A model generated the notes under the pieces. That model was not told the origin of the DNA and made no database searches. It saw only the letters and a list, made by a program, of their open reading frames with translations. The position numbers were made by a program, and so were the translations under genes. From Plantactinospora mayteni (GTDB lineage: Bacteria > Actinomycetota > Actinomycetes > Mycobacteriales > Micromonosporaceae), in NCBI RefSeq assembly GCF_016862935.1, contig NZ_BONX01000001.1, positions 62,001 to 126,000 of the forward strand: a stretch of DNA of 64,000 nucleotides, in the 5' to 3' direction. Positions 26,327 to 35,243 of this stretch are shown here, in pieces (position 1 is the first letter of the stretch; every line of letters starts with the position of its first letter).

Positions 26327-27297
26327 CCGCGATCGGTATGGAGGTCAGCGGGCTGACCGTCGAACTCACCACCCCGCGCGGCACGACCCGCGCGGTGGAC
26401 GGCGTGAGCTTCACCGCCCACCGCGGCCGTACGCTGGCGCTGCTCGGCGAGTCCGGCTGCGGCAAGAGCATGACCGCGCAGGCGATCGTCGGGCTACTCG
26501 AGCCGATCGCCTCGGTGACGGCCGGCTCGGTCCAGGTGGACGGCGAGGACCTGCTCAAGGTGAGCCGCAAACGTCGCCGGCAGCTCGCCGGCCCCACCCT
26601 GTCGATCGTCTTCCAGGACGCACTCACCGCCCTGAACCCGGTGCTCAAGGTCGGCACCCAGCTCGCCGAGCCGTACCGGATCCACCAGCGGATGCCGGCC
26701 AAGCGGGCCCGGGCGAAGGCGATCGAGCTGATGCGACACGTCGGCATCCCCGAGCCGGAGTCACGGGTGGACTCCTACCCGCACCAGTTCTCCGGCGGCA
26801 TGCGGCAACGGCTGCTGATCGCGATGGCGGTGGCGCTCTCGCCCAAGGTACTCATCGCCGACGAGCCGACCACCGCGCTGGACGTCACCGTGCAGGCGCA
26901 GATCCTGGCGCTCCTCGCCCAACTGCGCAAGGAGCACGACATGGCGGTCGTGCTGATCACCCACGACCTGGCCGTGGTCGCCGAGGAGGCGGACACGGTC
27001 GCGGTCATGTACTCCGGCCGGATCGTCGAGACCGGGCCGGTGGACGAGGTGTTCGAGGATCCACGGCACCCGTACACCCGAGGGCTGCTCGACTCGGTGC
27101 CGGTGGAGACCGAGCGCGGCGCCGACCTGAGTTCGATCCCGGGCGCACCGCCGGACCTGTTCGCCATCCCGCCGGGCTGCCCGTACCAGGCGCGCTGCCC
27201 ACTGGTGCAGGACGTGTGTCGGGCCGAGCGCCCGGCGCTGGAGACCCGGGCCGGCCGCGCGGTCGCCTGCCACCTCGCCGAGGGGACCGCCCAGTGA
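26323..27297 (+). CDS. ABC transporter ATP-binding protein (DppD-like)
   Basis: 324 residues. Walker A is GESGCGKSM, the signature motif FSGGMRQRL, Walker [13 protein letters not shown] and the switch His in ITHDLAVV. The C-terminal oligopeptide-transporter domain carries the cysteine-rich segment ([20 protein letters not shown]) that in relatives binds an iron-sulfur cluster. It energises the importer with its partner, whose GTG overlaps this stop. Confidence 0.93.
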   Translation: MTAIGMEVSGLTVELTTPRGTTRAVDGVSFTAHRGRTLALLGESGCGKSMTAQAIVGLLEPIASVTAGSVQVDGEDLLKVSRKRRRQLAGPTLSIVFQDALTALNPVLKVGTQLAEPYRIHQRMPAKRARAKAIELMRHVGIPEPESRVDSYPHQFSGGMRQRLLIAMAVALSPKVLIADEPTTALDVTVQAQILALLAQLRKEHDMAVVLITHDLAVVAEEADTVAVMYSGRIVETGPVDEVFEDPRHPYTRGLLDSVPVETERGADLSSIPGAPPDLFAIPPGCPYQARCPLVQDVCRAERPALETRAGRAVACHLAEGTAQ

Positions 27298-28301
27298 CCG
27301 ACTCGCCGCTGCTCGACGTCCAGGGAATCAGCAAGACCTTCCAGGTGCCCAAGGGGCCGAACGGCAACGACCGACTGCGGGCCCTGGACCGCATCGACCT
27401 CACCCTCCGGCAGGGCGAGACGCTCGGCCTGGTCGGCGAGTCCGGCTGCGGAAAGTCCACCCTGGCCCGCACGCTGATGCTGTTGGAACGACCCGACCAG
27501 GGTACGGTCCGGTTCGGCGGGGTGGACCCGTTCGCCCTGCGCAAGAGCGAGCTGTTGCGCTGGCGGCGCCGGGTGCAGATGGTCTTCCAGGACCCGTACG
27601 CGTCGCTGAACCCACGACTGACCGCCGCCCAGATCATCGCCGAGCCGTGGCACACCCACCGCGACCTGTTCCGCACCTCGCGCGAGCGTGCCGCCCGGGT
27701 CCGCGAGCTGCTGCACCTGGTCGGACTGCGGCCCAGCGACGCCGACCGCTACCCCCAGGAGTTCTCCGGCGGGCAGCGGCAGCGCATCGGCATCGCCCGT
27801 GCCCTGGCGCTCGGCCCGGACGTGGTGATCTGCGACGAGCCGGTGTCCGCCCTGGACCTCTCCGTGCAGGCTCAGGTCCTCAACCTGCTCAACGAGCTGC
27901 AACAGGCGCTGTCCGTGTCGTACCTGTTCATCTCGCACGACCTCTCGGTGGTGCGCCACGTCGCGGACCGGGTCGCGGTGATGTACCTCGGCCGGATCGT
28001 GGAGACCGGCACCACCGACGAGGTCTTCGAGAACCCGCGGCACCCGTACACGAAGGCACTGCTCTCGGCCGCGCCCACGCTGCGCCGGGCGGACCGGGAG
28101 CGTAAGCAGAAGATCCTGCTCAAGGGCGAGCTGCCCTCACCGTTGGACCCGCCCAGCGGTTGTCGCTTCCGGACCCGCTGCTGGCAGGCCACCGAGCTGT
28201 GCGCGAACACCCCGCCGCCACCGACCGCCGATCCGACGACGCCGGGGCACACCGCCGAGTGCCACCACCCACTCGACACGCGGGTCTCCGCCGCGCGGTG
28301 A
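27294..28301 (+). CDS. ABC transporter ATP-binding protein (DppF-like)
   Basis: 335 residues from the GTG at 27294 (GTGA overlap). Walker [11 protein letters not shown]-loop [13 protein letters not shown], signature FSGGQRQRI, Walker [13 protein letters not shown] and switch His in ISHDLSVV. The C-terminal Cys-containing domain ([15 protein letters not shown]) matches DppD. It is the second ATPase of the importer; its stop overlaps the start of the TauE-type permease. Confidence 0.93.
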   Translation: MTDSPLLDVQGISKTFQVPKGPNGNDRLRALDRIDLTLRQGETLGLVGESGCGKSTLARTLMLLERPDQGTVRFGGVDPFALRKSELLRWRRRVQMVFQDPYASLNPRLTAAQIIAEPWHTHRDLFRTSRERAARVRELLHLVGLRPSDADRYPQEFSGGQRQRIGIARALALGPDVVICDEPVSALDLSVQAQVLNLLNELQQALSVSYLFISHDLSVVRHVADRVAVMYLGRIVETGTTDEVFENPRHPYTKALLSAAPTLRRADRERKQKILLKGELPSPLDPPSGCRFRTRCWQATELCANTPPPPTADPTTPGHTAECHHPLDTRVSAAR

Positions 28302-29014
28302 GCGGCTGGGCGTTCACCCTCGTCTCGCTGGCTGTCGTCCTGGCCAGTTGCCTACAGGGCTCGATCGGCTTCGGCATGGGCATGGTGGCCGCGCCGGTGG
28401 TCGCGATCGTCGACCCGGGTCTGCTGCCCGGCATGCTGATCATGTTGGCCGTGGTGCTCACCCTGGCGGTCGCGCTGCGCGAGCGCGAGGCGGTGAACCT
28501 GCGCGGCGCGGGCTGGGCACTGTTCGGCCGGGTGCCCGGCACGGTGGCCGGCGTGTGGCTGGTCGCGGTGCTGCCGCAACGCTGGCTGGCGCTGTTGCTC
28601 GGTGTGGTGGTGCTGGCCGGCGTGGTGCTGGCGATCGGCGGCTGGGCGCCGGACCCGACCCGGCGGACGACGGCGGCCGCCGGCGCGGTCTCCGGCCTGC
28701 TGGGCACGGCGACGTCGATCGGCGGTCCGCCGATGGCCCTGGTCTGGCAGTCGTCGAGCGGCGCCCGGCTGCGCGGCACGATGGCCGCGTTCTTCCTGGT
28801 CGGGTCGGCGATGTCGCTGGCCGGGCTGGCGCTGACCGGCTCGGTGCACGCCGACACGGTCCGGACGACGTTGTGGTTCCTGCCCGCGACGGCGGCCGGC
28901 TACCTGCTGTCCCGCTACATCAACCGGTTCATGAGCAGGCGCCGCCTCCGGGTCACCGCGATCGTGGTCTCCATGACCGGTGCCCTGGTTCTGCTGGTCG
29001 ACCAGTTCCGCTGA
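28298..29014 (+). CDS. TauE/SafE-family membrane permease
   Basis: 238 residues from the GTG overlapping the upstream stop; an open frame from 28160 is shadow. About seven hydrophobic helices with the family pattern: GSIGFGMGMVAAPVVAIVDPGLLPG near the N-terminus and the repeat GLLGTATSIGGPPMALVWQ in the middle. These proteins export or import small organic or sulfonated anions. Placement at the end of the importer operon suggests exchange of a carboxylate in the same pathway; substrate unknown. Confidence 0.88.
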   Translation: MSGWAFTLVSLAVVLASCLQGSIGFGMGMVAAPVVAIVDPGLLPGMLIMLAVVLTLAVALREREAVNLRGAGWALFGRVPGTVAGVWLVAVLPQRWLALLLGVVVLAGVVLAIGGWAPDPTRRTTAAAGAVSGLLGTATSIGGPPMALVWQSSSGARLRGTMAAFFLVGSAMSLAGLALTGSVHADTVRTTLWFLPATAAGYLLSRYINRFMSRRRLRVTAIVVSMTGALVLLVDQFR

Positions 29015-29077
29015 CCCAGGGCCACGGTGTCGGACAACGCGGCGCGGCGGTGCGCCGGTCGTGACGATCGTCGTCGG

Positions 29078-29165
29078 TGAACCTTTTCAACTCCCCTTGC
29101 GGTCCGGCGGACCGCCAGGTCGGACGCGGTACGCGAGCCGCGCGGTCCAGGTCGAAAAGGGTTCA
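29078..29165. repeat. Copy B of the ~90-bp interspersed repeat (inverted relative to copy A)
   Basis: Starts TGAACCTTTTCAAC and ends GTCGAAAAGGGTTCA. Its reverse complement aligns over its whole length with 6065-6156 (about 80% by hand, two small gaps; the core CGTCCGACCTGGCGGTCCG is nearly identical). It lies between convergent genes. Its last three bases are the reversed stop codon of the hydroxyacid dehydrogenase, so the element supplies that stop. With its U-rich arms it could also act as a bidirectional terminator. Confidence 0.8.
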
Positions 29166-30140
29166 GCGCACCACGTTGCGCAGCGGACCGCCGGTGGCAA
29201 TGGCGTCGACCGCCGCGGCGATGTCCCGGGCCCGACCGCGGAACGTGTCATCGGTGTGGCCCGCCTGATGCGGGGTCAGCAGCACGTTGGGCAACGCGGA
29301 GAAGTCGTGACTCGCCGGGGGCTTGCCCTCCCGCGGGTGGCCCCACCACACGTCCAGCGCCGCTCCGGCGATCGTGCCGTCGGCCAGCGCGGCGTACGTC
29401 GCGGCCTCGTCCAGTACCGGCCCTCGGGCGACGTTGATCAGCAGGGCGTGCCGGGGCATCAACCGGTACTGCTCCTCGCCGAGCAGGCCGCGCGTCGCGT
29501 CGGTCAGCGGCACCGTCACCACGACGACGTCCGACGTGGACAGGAAATGGTCCAACTCGTCGATGCCGCCCACCCAGGCCAGTTCCACCCCGGCCGGCCC
29601 GGCCGCCGACGGACGCGCCCGTACCGCCTGCACCTGGGCGCCGAACGCCCCGGCCAGCCGGGCCACCTCCGTCCCGATCTCGCCGAGCCCGATGAGCCCG
29701 ACCATCCGGCCGTGCAGCGTCGGCCCGAGCGGGACCGCCGGGTCGGTGAGTACCGACCGCCACACGCCGCGGCGGAACTCTGCCTCCGACCGTGGCACCC
29801 GCCGGGCGAGTAGCACGGCGCTCGCCAGCACGTACTCGGCGATGGAGCGGCCGTGGTGGAAGGTGTTCACCACCCGGACGCCGGATGGCAGGTCGGCGAG
29901 CGGGATCCTGTCGTAGCCGGCGCCGGTGACGTGCACCAGGCGCAGCCGCCCGGCGGCGCGGGCCATCTCGGTCGTCATGCTCGCGGCGACCAGCACGTCG
30001 ACCGTACGCAGGATCTCGATCTGCCGCTCCTGGTCCCAGTCCGACGCGAAGGTCCAGTGGTGGGCGCCGCCGGCGGTCAGCACGTCGGCGTAACGGTCCA
30101 TGATCCGGTCGGTCTGGAGCACCCGCAGCCGCGTCACCAT
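29163..30140 (-). CDS. 2-hydroxyacid dehydrogenase (second copy)
   Basis: 325 residues from the ATG at 30140; the frame continues open to 31442 but overlaps the enolase-type gene there. Rossmann motif GLGEIG at about 151-156, Arg239 (NVARGP) and His291 (TPHQAGHT). The usual catalytic Glu of the DExP motif is not obvious: the segment reads DVWWGHPREG, so the acid may be replaced or shifted. It overlaps the upstream enolase gene by seven bases and forms a two-gene operon facing the IclR regulator. Confidence 0.88.
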   Translation of the reverse strand: MVTRLRVLQTDRIMDRYADVLTAGGAHHWTFASDWDQERQIEILRTVDVLVAASMTTEMARAAGRLRLVHVTGAGYDRIPLADLPSGVRVVNTFHHGRSIAEYVLASAVLLARRVPRSEAEFRRGVWRSVLTDPAVPLGPTLHGRMVGLIGLGEIGTEVARLAGAFGAQVQAVRARPSAAGPAGVELAWVGGIDELDHFLSTSDVVVVTVPLTDATRGLLGEEQYRLMPRHALLINVARGPVLDEAATYAALADGTIAGAALDVWWGHPREGKPPASHDFSALPNVLLTPHQAGHTDDTFRGRARDIAAAVDAIATGGPLRNVVR

Positions 30141-31405
30141 CGCGGCGACACCGCGCGGTACGACGGATCGACGGTCCGCATGTAGCCGGTGTCGTCCCGG
30201 TTGCGCAGCCCGCAGGAGAGGTACTGCTCGTGCAGGCGGCCCAGGGCGTCGCGATCCAGCTCGACGCCGAGCCCGGGACCGTCCGGCACCCCGACCACGC
30301 CGTCCGCGAAGCCGATGGCGCCGGGCTTGATCACGTCCTCGTCCGCGCGCTTCCACGGCCAGTGCGTGTCGCAGGCGTAGTCCAGGTTCGGCGTGGCCGC
30401 GGCCAGGTGGGTCATCGCGGCCAGGCTGATCCCCAGGTGCGAGTTGGAGTGCATGGAGAGCCCGAGGCCGAAGGTCCGGCACAGACCGCCGAGAAGTTGC
30501 GAGCGGCGCAGCCCGCCCCAGAAGTGGTGGTCGGAGAGCACCACGCCGACCGCGTCCGCGCGGACGGCCGGCGGCACGTCGTCGAAGGCGACCACACACA
30601 TGTTCGTGGCCAGCGGCATCGGCACCTGCCGGGCCACCTCGGCCATCCCCGCGATGCCGGGGGTCGGGTCCTCCAGGTATTCGAGTACCCCCGCGAGCGC
30701 CTTGCCGACCATCACCGAGGTCTCCACCGTCCAGGCGGCGTTCGGGTCCAGCCGCAGCGGCAGGTCCGGAAACTCCGCCCGCAGCGCGAGGATCGCGGCG
30801 ATCTCCTCCTCGGGCGGGAACACACCGCCCTTGAGCTTCAGCGCGCCGAAGCCGTACCTGTCGATCATGGTGCGGGCCTGCCGCACGATGCCCTCCGGAT
30901 CGAGCGCGGCGCCCCACTCGTCCGCCGGAGCGCCGGGATGGCTCGCCCACTTGTAGAAGAGATAGCCGCTGTACGCCACCCGGTCGCGGACCCGTCCGCC
31001 GAGCAGGTCGGACAACGGCTGACCGACCGCCTTGCCCTGGATGTCGAGCAGGGCGACCTCGAACGGGGACAGCGTCCGGTCGGCGGTGCTGGAGCCGGTC
31101 ACCATGCCGCTCATGCCGTGCCCGCCGGTGGTGGTGTCCGCGGCCAGCACCCGGGTCACCCGGGCCGCGGCGTCGTTGAGGGCGAAGACCTCGGCGCCGA
31201 TCAGTGCATCGGCGGCGGCGCGCAGCCGGGCCAGGTGAGCCTCGTCGCCGTACGTCTCGCCGAGTCCGGTCAGTCCGCCCACCGTCTCCACCTCGACGAT
31301 CGCGCGCAGGGCGAATGGTTCGTGCACGCCGACGGTGTTCAGCAGCGGCAGGTCGTGGAAGGCCACCGGGGTGATCGTGATACGCGCGACACGGTCCTGA
31401 ACCAT
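30134..31405 (-). CDS. Glucarate-dehydratase-related enolase superfamily protein
   Basis: 423 residues. It carries the same active-site pattern as the gudD product: KLK (Lys190, Lys192), metal ligand Asp220, Asn268, Asp292 and His319 (SMHSNSH). It is clearly diverged from the first copy in the N-terminal capping domain, which sets specificity. It probably dehydrates another acid sugar (aldarate or aldonate) and is not redundant. It is co-transcribed with the second hydroxyacid dehydrogenase and divergent from the IclR gene. Confidence 0.88.
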   Translation of the reverse strand: MVQDRVARITITPVAFHDLPLLNTVGVHEPFALRAIVEVETVGGLTGLGETYGDEAHLARLRAAADALIGAEVFALNDAAARVTRVLAADTTTGGHGMSGMVTGSSTADRTLSPFEVALLDIQGKAVGQPLSDLLGGRVRDRVAYSGYLFYKWASHPGAPADEWGAALDPEGIVRQARTMIDRYGFGALKLKGGVFPPEEEIAAILALRAEFPDLPLRLDPNAAWTVETSVMVGKALAGVLEYLEDPTPGIAGMAEVARQVPMPLATNMCVVAFDDVPPAVRADAVGVVLSDHHFWGGLRRSQLLGGLCRTFGLGLSMHSNSHLGISLAAMTHLAAATPNLDYACDTHWPWKRADEDVIKPGAIGFADGVVGVPDGPGLGVELDRDALGRLHEQYLSCGLRNRDDTGYMRTVDPSYRAVSPRW

Positions 31406-31423
31406 GTTCGGTATTCTGGCACA

Positions 31424-31470
31424 TGTCTACATCCTTGAACAACGCTCAAAATCGTCCGCATATGTAGACA
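31424..31470. promoter_or_regulatory. Palindromic operator region for the IclR regulator (candidate)
   Basis: Two nested inverted repeats in the 96-bp divergent promoter. The outer one is a perfect nine-base pair, TGTCTACAT (31424-31432) and ATGTAGACA (31462-31470). The inner one is TTGA-N7-TCAA (31435-31449). IclR proteins bind such sites as dimers of dimers, repressing the divergent genes until the acid ligand binds. Confidence 0.6.
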
Positions 31471-31501
31471 GCTCTGCCCTCCTCCGACTACCCTGAGCGG
31501 C

Positions 31502-32299
31502 ATGACGGATGATCTCGAGGAGACCGTGGGAGTCCGCGAGGTCAAGTCCGCAGCGCGCACGGTCGAGTTGCTGGAATACCTGGCGGCCCGGCGCAACCGC
31601 CCGGCCAGGCTGCGGGAACTCTCCGACGCGCTCGGCGTGCCGCGCAGCAGCCTGCACGCCCTGCTCCGGACCCTGGTCAAGTACGGCTGGGTGCGCGCCG
31701 ACTCGTCCGGCTCGCTCTACGGCATCGGCATCCGGGCACTGCTGGCCGGCACCAGTTACCTGGACACCGATCCATATCTGGCACAGATCGTGCCGTTCCT
31801 GGAGGAGCTGCGGGAGAAGGTCGACGAGACGTTCCACTTCGGACGGATCGACGGGCCGGACGTGGTCTACCTGGCCACCCGCGAGTCGAGTCAGTATCTG
31901 CGCCCGTACAGCCGGGTCGGGCGGCGGCTGCCCGCGTACAGCACGGCGCTGGGCAAGTCGCTGCTGGCCGAGCGCGGCCCGGCGCAGCTCGACGGGCACC
32001 TGCCCGAGACGATGGAAGCGCTGACCCGCTACACCATCACCTCACGCGCCGCGCTGGAGGCAGAACTGGACCGCACGCGCAAGCGCGGCTACGCGATCGA
32101 CGAGCAGGAGAACAGCATCGGGCTGCGCTGCTACGCGGTCGCCCTGCACTACGCCGACCCACCCGTCGACGCGATAAGCGTCTCCATCCCGCTCGCACGG
32201 CTCTCCACGGAACGCGAGCTCGAGGTCGTCGACATCATGCGCCAGATGCGCGACCGCATCACCCGCATCGTCAACCCGCTCGGCGGACTCTCCGGCTAG
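31502..32299 (+). CDS. IclR-family transcriptional regulator
   Basis: 265 residues. An N-terminal winged helix (ELLEYLAARRNRPARLRELSDALGVPRSSLHALLRTL) is followed by the IclR GAF-like effector domain (LPAYSTALGKSLLAE, GYAIDEQENSIGLRCYAVAL). The domain binds small carboxylates in known members. Divergent from the enolase-type and hydroxyacid dehydrogenase genes, which it probably controls. It marks the right end of the sugar-acid region. Confidence 0.93.
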   Translation: MTDDLEETVGVREVKSAARTVELLEYLAARRNRPARLRELSDALGVPRSSLHALLRTLVKYGWVRADSSGSLYGIGIRALLAGTSYLDTDPYLAQIVPFLEELREKVDETFHFGRIDGPDVVYLATRESSQYLRPYSRVGRRLPAYSTALGKSLLAERGPAQLDGHLPETMEALTRYTITSRAALEAELDRTRKRGYAIDEQENSIGLRCYAVALHYADPPVDAISVSIPLARLSTERELEVVDIMRQMRDRITRIVNPLGGLSG

Positions 32300-32409
32300 G
32301 CTCTATCCCGGCGGCGGATCCGACGCGGGGAGGCTGGGCCGGGCGTGTTCCGGTGAGATGACGCAGGTGGACCACCGGACGCTGGACAAGTTGGCCGCAC
32401 GGGTCGTCA

Positions 32410-35235
32410 TCAGCCCAGCTCCTGATCATCCGATCTGCTGCGGAGGTGGAGCGTCGATAGCCGCATGGGGCCGGTGGCCACGAGGTAGAGGTCGCCACGG
32501 GCGGCGATCGGCCGCAGCGGCACGTCGATCCTGACGTCCGCGGCGCCGGCGACGACGGGGGCGACGCCGATGAGATCGCCCTCCGGGGCGTCCCAGCGGG
32601 CCTCGATCGCCGACCAGCCCGCCCCGGCACGGCTCGCTTCCAGCACCATCCGGGTGAGGTCCTCAGCCAGGGCGACGTCCCTGAAGAGCAGCCAACCCCC
32701 TGCCTCGGGAGCGGTCATCGTCGTCAGGCCCGTGTCGTCGTCCTCAAGGGTGAAACCGTGGTAGTCGTCGAAATCGGATGCGCGGGTGGGTGTGCGGTCG
32801 AGGCGGCGCGGGCCGAGCGGCTCGCCGCGGACCGTCAGTGACTCGGTCGCGACGATGTCGGTCGCGGAGCGGCCGAGCATGATGTCGTAGACGCCCGGCT
32901 CCACGGTGAACGCGTGTCGGGCGACGTCCCACATCGCCATCTCGCTCAGCGGAATCCGGAACCGCTCGACCCGGGCGTGCCCGACGGGCACGGCGACGCG
33001 GCGGAAGGCCAGCAGTTGGCGCAGCGGGCGGGGATGACGGGAGTCTCGGATCCGCCCGTAGACCTGGATCACCTCGTCACTGTCCACCGGGCCGAGGTTG
33101 CGGAGTTCGACCGTGACCTCGACGGCGTCCTGGGTGCAGAGGGTCGGCCGGCGCAGGTGCAGGTAATACGAGAACCTGCTGTACGTCAGCCCGTGCCCGA
33201 ACGGGAACAACGGATCCAGGTCCGAGTAGAGGTATGTCCGGCGGCCCTTGATGATGTCGTAGTCGGCGATGTCGCCGAGATCCTCCGCGCGGCGCGGCCA
33301 GGTCTGCGGCAGGCGGCCCGCCGGCGCCTGCGCGCCGAGGAGCGCCTCGGCCAGCGCTGCCGGGAGCGTGGGTCCCGAGTGGCCGGTCCAGAGCATCGCG
33401 GGTACGTTGCCGGCGATCCACTCCACCGCGAGGGGGTAGCTGCTGACGAGCACCGCGACGGTGGCGGGGTTCGCCGCAGCGACCCGCTCGACGACCGCGT
33501 GCTGGGCCGGCGCGAGCTCGATGTCGGGCCGGTCCTCCGACTCGCGGCCGTTGATGAGGGGATGGTTGCCGACGATGACGATCGCCGCGTCCGCTTCCCT
33601 CGCGGCGGTGGCGGCCTCCGCCGCGCCGTCGGTGACGAGTTCCCGGGCGAATACCGCGGCCGTTTCGGGTGTCTCCGCGGCTACCCGCAGGATGCTGTCG
33701 CCCACGAGCGGGGCGACGTACCGGCGGAGCGACTCGTCGAACAGCACCCATCCGCCGGCGTGCGGGACCAGCCGGAGGCGTTCACGTACCTCCCAGCCGT
33801 TGATCGTGGCCTGGTCGTTGGCGAGCGCCCGGTCGGACCTGCATCGCACGAACCGGCCGTTGACCTCGGCGCGGAGGCACTGGACGCCCGCTCCCCAGTC
33901 GAAGACGGCGAAGGTCTGGGCGGGTCCGATCGGCTGCGCCGGTGTAACGGTCAGCGCGCCGCCCTCCGGCGTGCCCACGGACGTGACGTATCCGCCGCCG
34001 TCCAGGGCGCGGAGCGCGATCGCGTCGACGCCCTCGACCAGGTGTACGCGGTCCTCGCCCAGCGCGGCCACGATTCCGGCGACCGGCGGCGTGCTCTCGT
34101 CGAAGTCGGGTGAGTACCAGTCGCGGCACAGCATGGCGGCAAGCTGGCCGACCACAGCGACCCTGCGGAGCGTCGCCGGCACCAGGGGCAGCAGCCCGTC
34201 TTCGTTCCTGAGCAGGACGATCGCCTCCGACGCCGCCTTGGCGGCCAGCCGGCGGTGCGTGCTGCTTCCCACGACGGCGGGCGTGGCGACGTCCTCCTGG
34301 CTGTCGAACTGTCCCCACAGCATGCGGATCCGGAGGAGCCGGCCGACCGGCCCATCCAGGTCCTCCTCGGTCAGCAGGCCCTCGTCGACCGCGCGGCGCA
34401 GCGCGCCGCTGATGATGTCGCTGTCGCTGTCCTGGTCGACGAACAGGTCCAGACCGGCGCGGACGGTGGCGACGTAGGCGTGCAACCTGTCCTCGTGGGG
34501 CGCGTCGTCGTCGATCACGAGCATCGTCGGCGCCCACGCGTCCGAGAACACCGTGCACTCCGGGTGCCAGGCCCGTACGCTGCGTCGCACGTGCGGGCTC
34601 AGATGGTTCGGCAGGCCGTTGGTGCGGCCGTAGGCGAGCATGATGCCGGTGGCGACGCCGGACCTGATCGGCTCCTCGAACGGTTTCAGGTCGTACTCGT
34701 GGAGCACCCGGGCCCGCACGTTCGCGGCGGACATGGTGGCACGTGCGGTCTCGTGGTTGTAGGCGAGGAAATGCTGGAGTACGGGCGTGGTCGTCCACCG
34801 CGACGGCGGGCCGTCGTCGTACCCGGTGAGTCCCCGGCACATGGCGAGGGCCAGATCGCAGGTGAGTCTGGGGCACTCCGAGTAGCCCTCCTCGTTGCGT
34901 CCCCACCGGGGATCGCGCAGGAGGTTGACCACCGGGCCCCAGATCGAGAGTCCGGTCTCGGGTCGCTGGGCGTAGCCGGCGCGCACCTCCGCCGCGATCG
35001 CCGAGCCGACCTGCTGGATGAGGTCGGTGTCCCAGGTGGCGCCGAGGCTGATCGCCTGTGGGAAGACCGTCGCGCCGGGCAACTGTTGGGCGCCGCGCCG
35101 CATGGGAAGGCCCCAGACGAGCGGCGGGATGCCCAGTCGCCGTACCCCGGGCGAGTACTGGTGCATCAACGCCGTCTTCTCGTCGAGCGTCAACCGGGCG
35201 AGCAGCTCGGCGACGCGGTCCGGGATCGTTGTCAT
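32410..35235 (-). CDS. GH3-family protein with inserted trefoil-like domain, divergent active site
   Basis: 941 residues from the ATG at 35235, no signal peptide. N-terminal GH3 barrel (nucleophile candidate Asp232 in VFSDAWAP), then the alpha/beta domain, interrupted at about 405-525 by a fascin- or trefoil-like insert (FAVFDWGAGVQCLR, NGWEVRERLRLV). Next come the GH3 domain 2 remainder, an FnIII-like domain and a C-terminal CBM6-like domain (DFDDYHGF). Unlike the two paralogues here, it lacks the E-x-x-HG motif (reads LPMRRGAQQ), has QHF instead of KHF and SECP instead of SEDP. It may therefore be inactive, regulatory or specific for another substrate. Last gene of the - strand run. Confidence 0.85.
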   Translation of the reverse strand: MTTIPDRVAELLARLTLDEKTALMHQYSPGVRRLGIPPLVWGLPMRRGAQQLPGATVFPQAISLGATWDTDLIQQVGSAIAAEVRAGYAQRPETGLSIWGPVVNLLRDPRWGRNEEGYSECPRLTCDLALAMCRGLTGYDDGPPSRWTTTPVLQHFLAYNHETARATMSAANVRARVLHEYDLKPFEEPIRSGVATGIMLAYGRTNGLPNHLSPHVRRSVRAWHPECTVFSDAWAPTMLVIDDDAPHEDRLHAYVATVRAGLDLFVDQDSDSDIISGALRRAVDEGLLTEEDLDGPVGRLLRIRMLWGQFDSQEDVATPAVVGSSTHRRLAAKAASEAIVLLRNEDGLLPLVPATLRRVAVVGQLAAMLCRDWYSPDFDESTPPVAGIVAALGEDRVHLVEGVDAIALRALDGGGYVTSVGTPEGGALTVTPAQPIGPAQTFAVFDWGAGVQCLRAEVNGRFVRCRSDRALANDQATINGWEVRERLRLVPHAGGWVLFDESLRRYVAPLVGDSILRVAAETPETAAVFARELVTDGAAEAATAAREADAAIVIVGNHPLINGRESEDRPDIELAPAQHAVVERVAAANPATVAVLVSSYPLAVEWIAGNVPAMLWTGHSGPTLPAALAEALLGAQAPAGRLPQTWPRRAEDLGDIADYDIIKGRRTYLYSDLDPLFPFGHGLTYSRFSYYLHLRRPTLCTQDAVEVTVELRNLGPVDSDEVIQVYGRIRDSRHPRPLRQLLAFRRVAVPVGHARVERFRIPLSEMAMWDVARHAFTVEPGVYDIMLGRSATDIVATESLTVRGEPLGPRRLDRTPTRASDFDDYHGFTLEDDDTGLTTMTAPEAGGWLLFRDVALAEDLTRMVLEASRAGAGWSAIEARWDAPEGDLIGVAPVVAGAADVRIDVPLRPIAARGDLYLVATGPMRLSTLHLRSRSDDQELG

Positions 35236-35243
35236 CGACCGAC

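Noticed and set aside
29163-31442. 759-codon - strand frame joining dehydrogenase and enolase regions
   Set aside because: The upstream part is a shadow frame of the enolase gene; the dehydrogenase starts at the ATG at 30140.
32357-32530. Short + strand frame starting MTQVDHRTLDKLAA
   Set aside because: It runs into the antisense of the GH3 3' end, lacks a good ribosome site and soon becomes low complexity.
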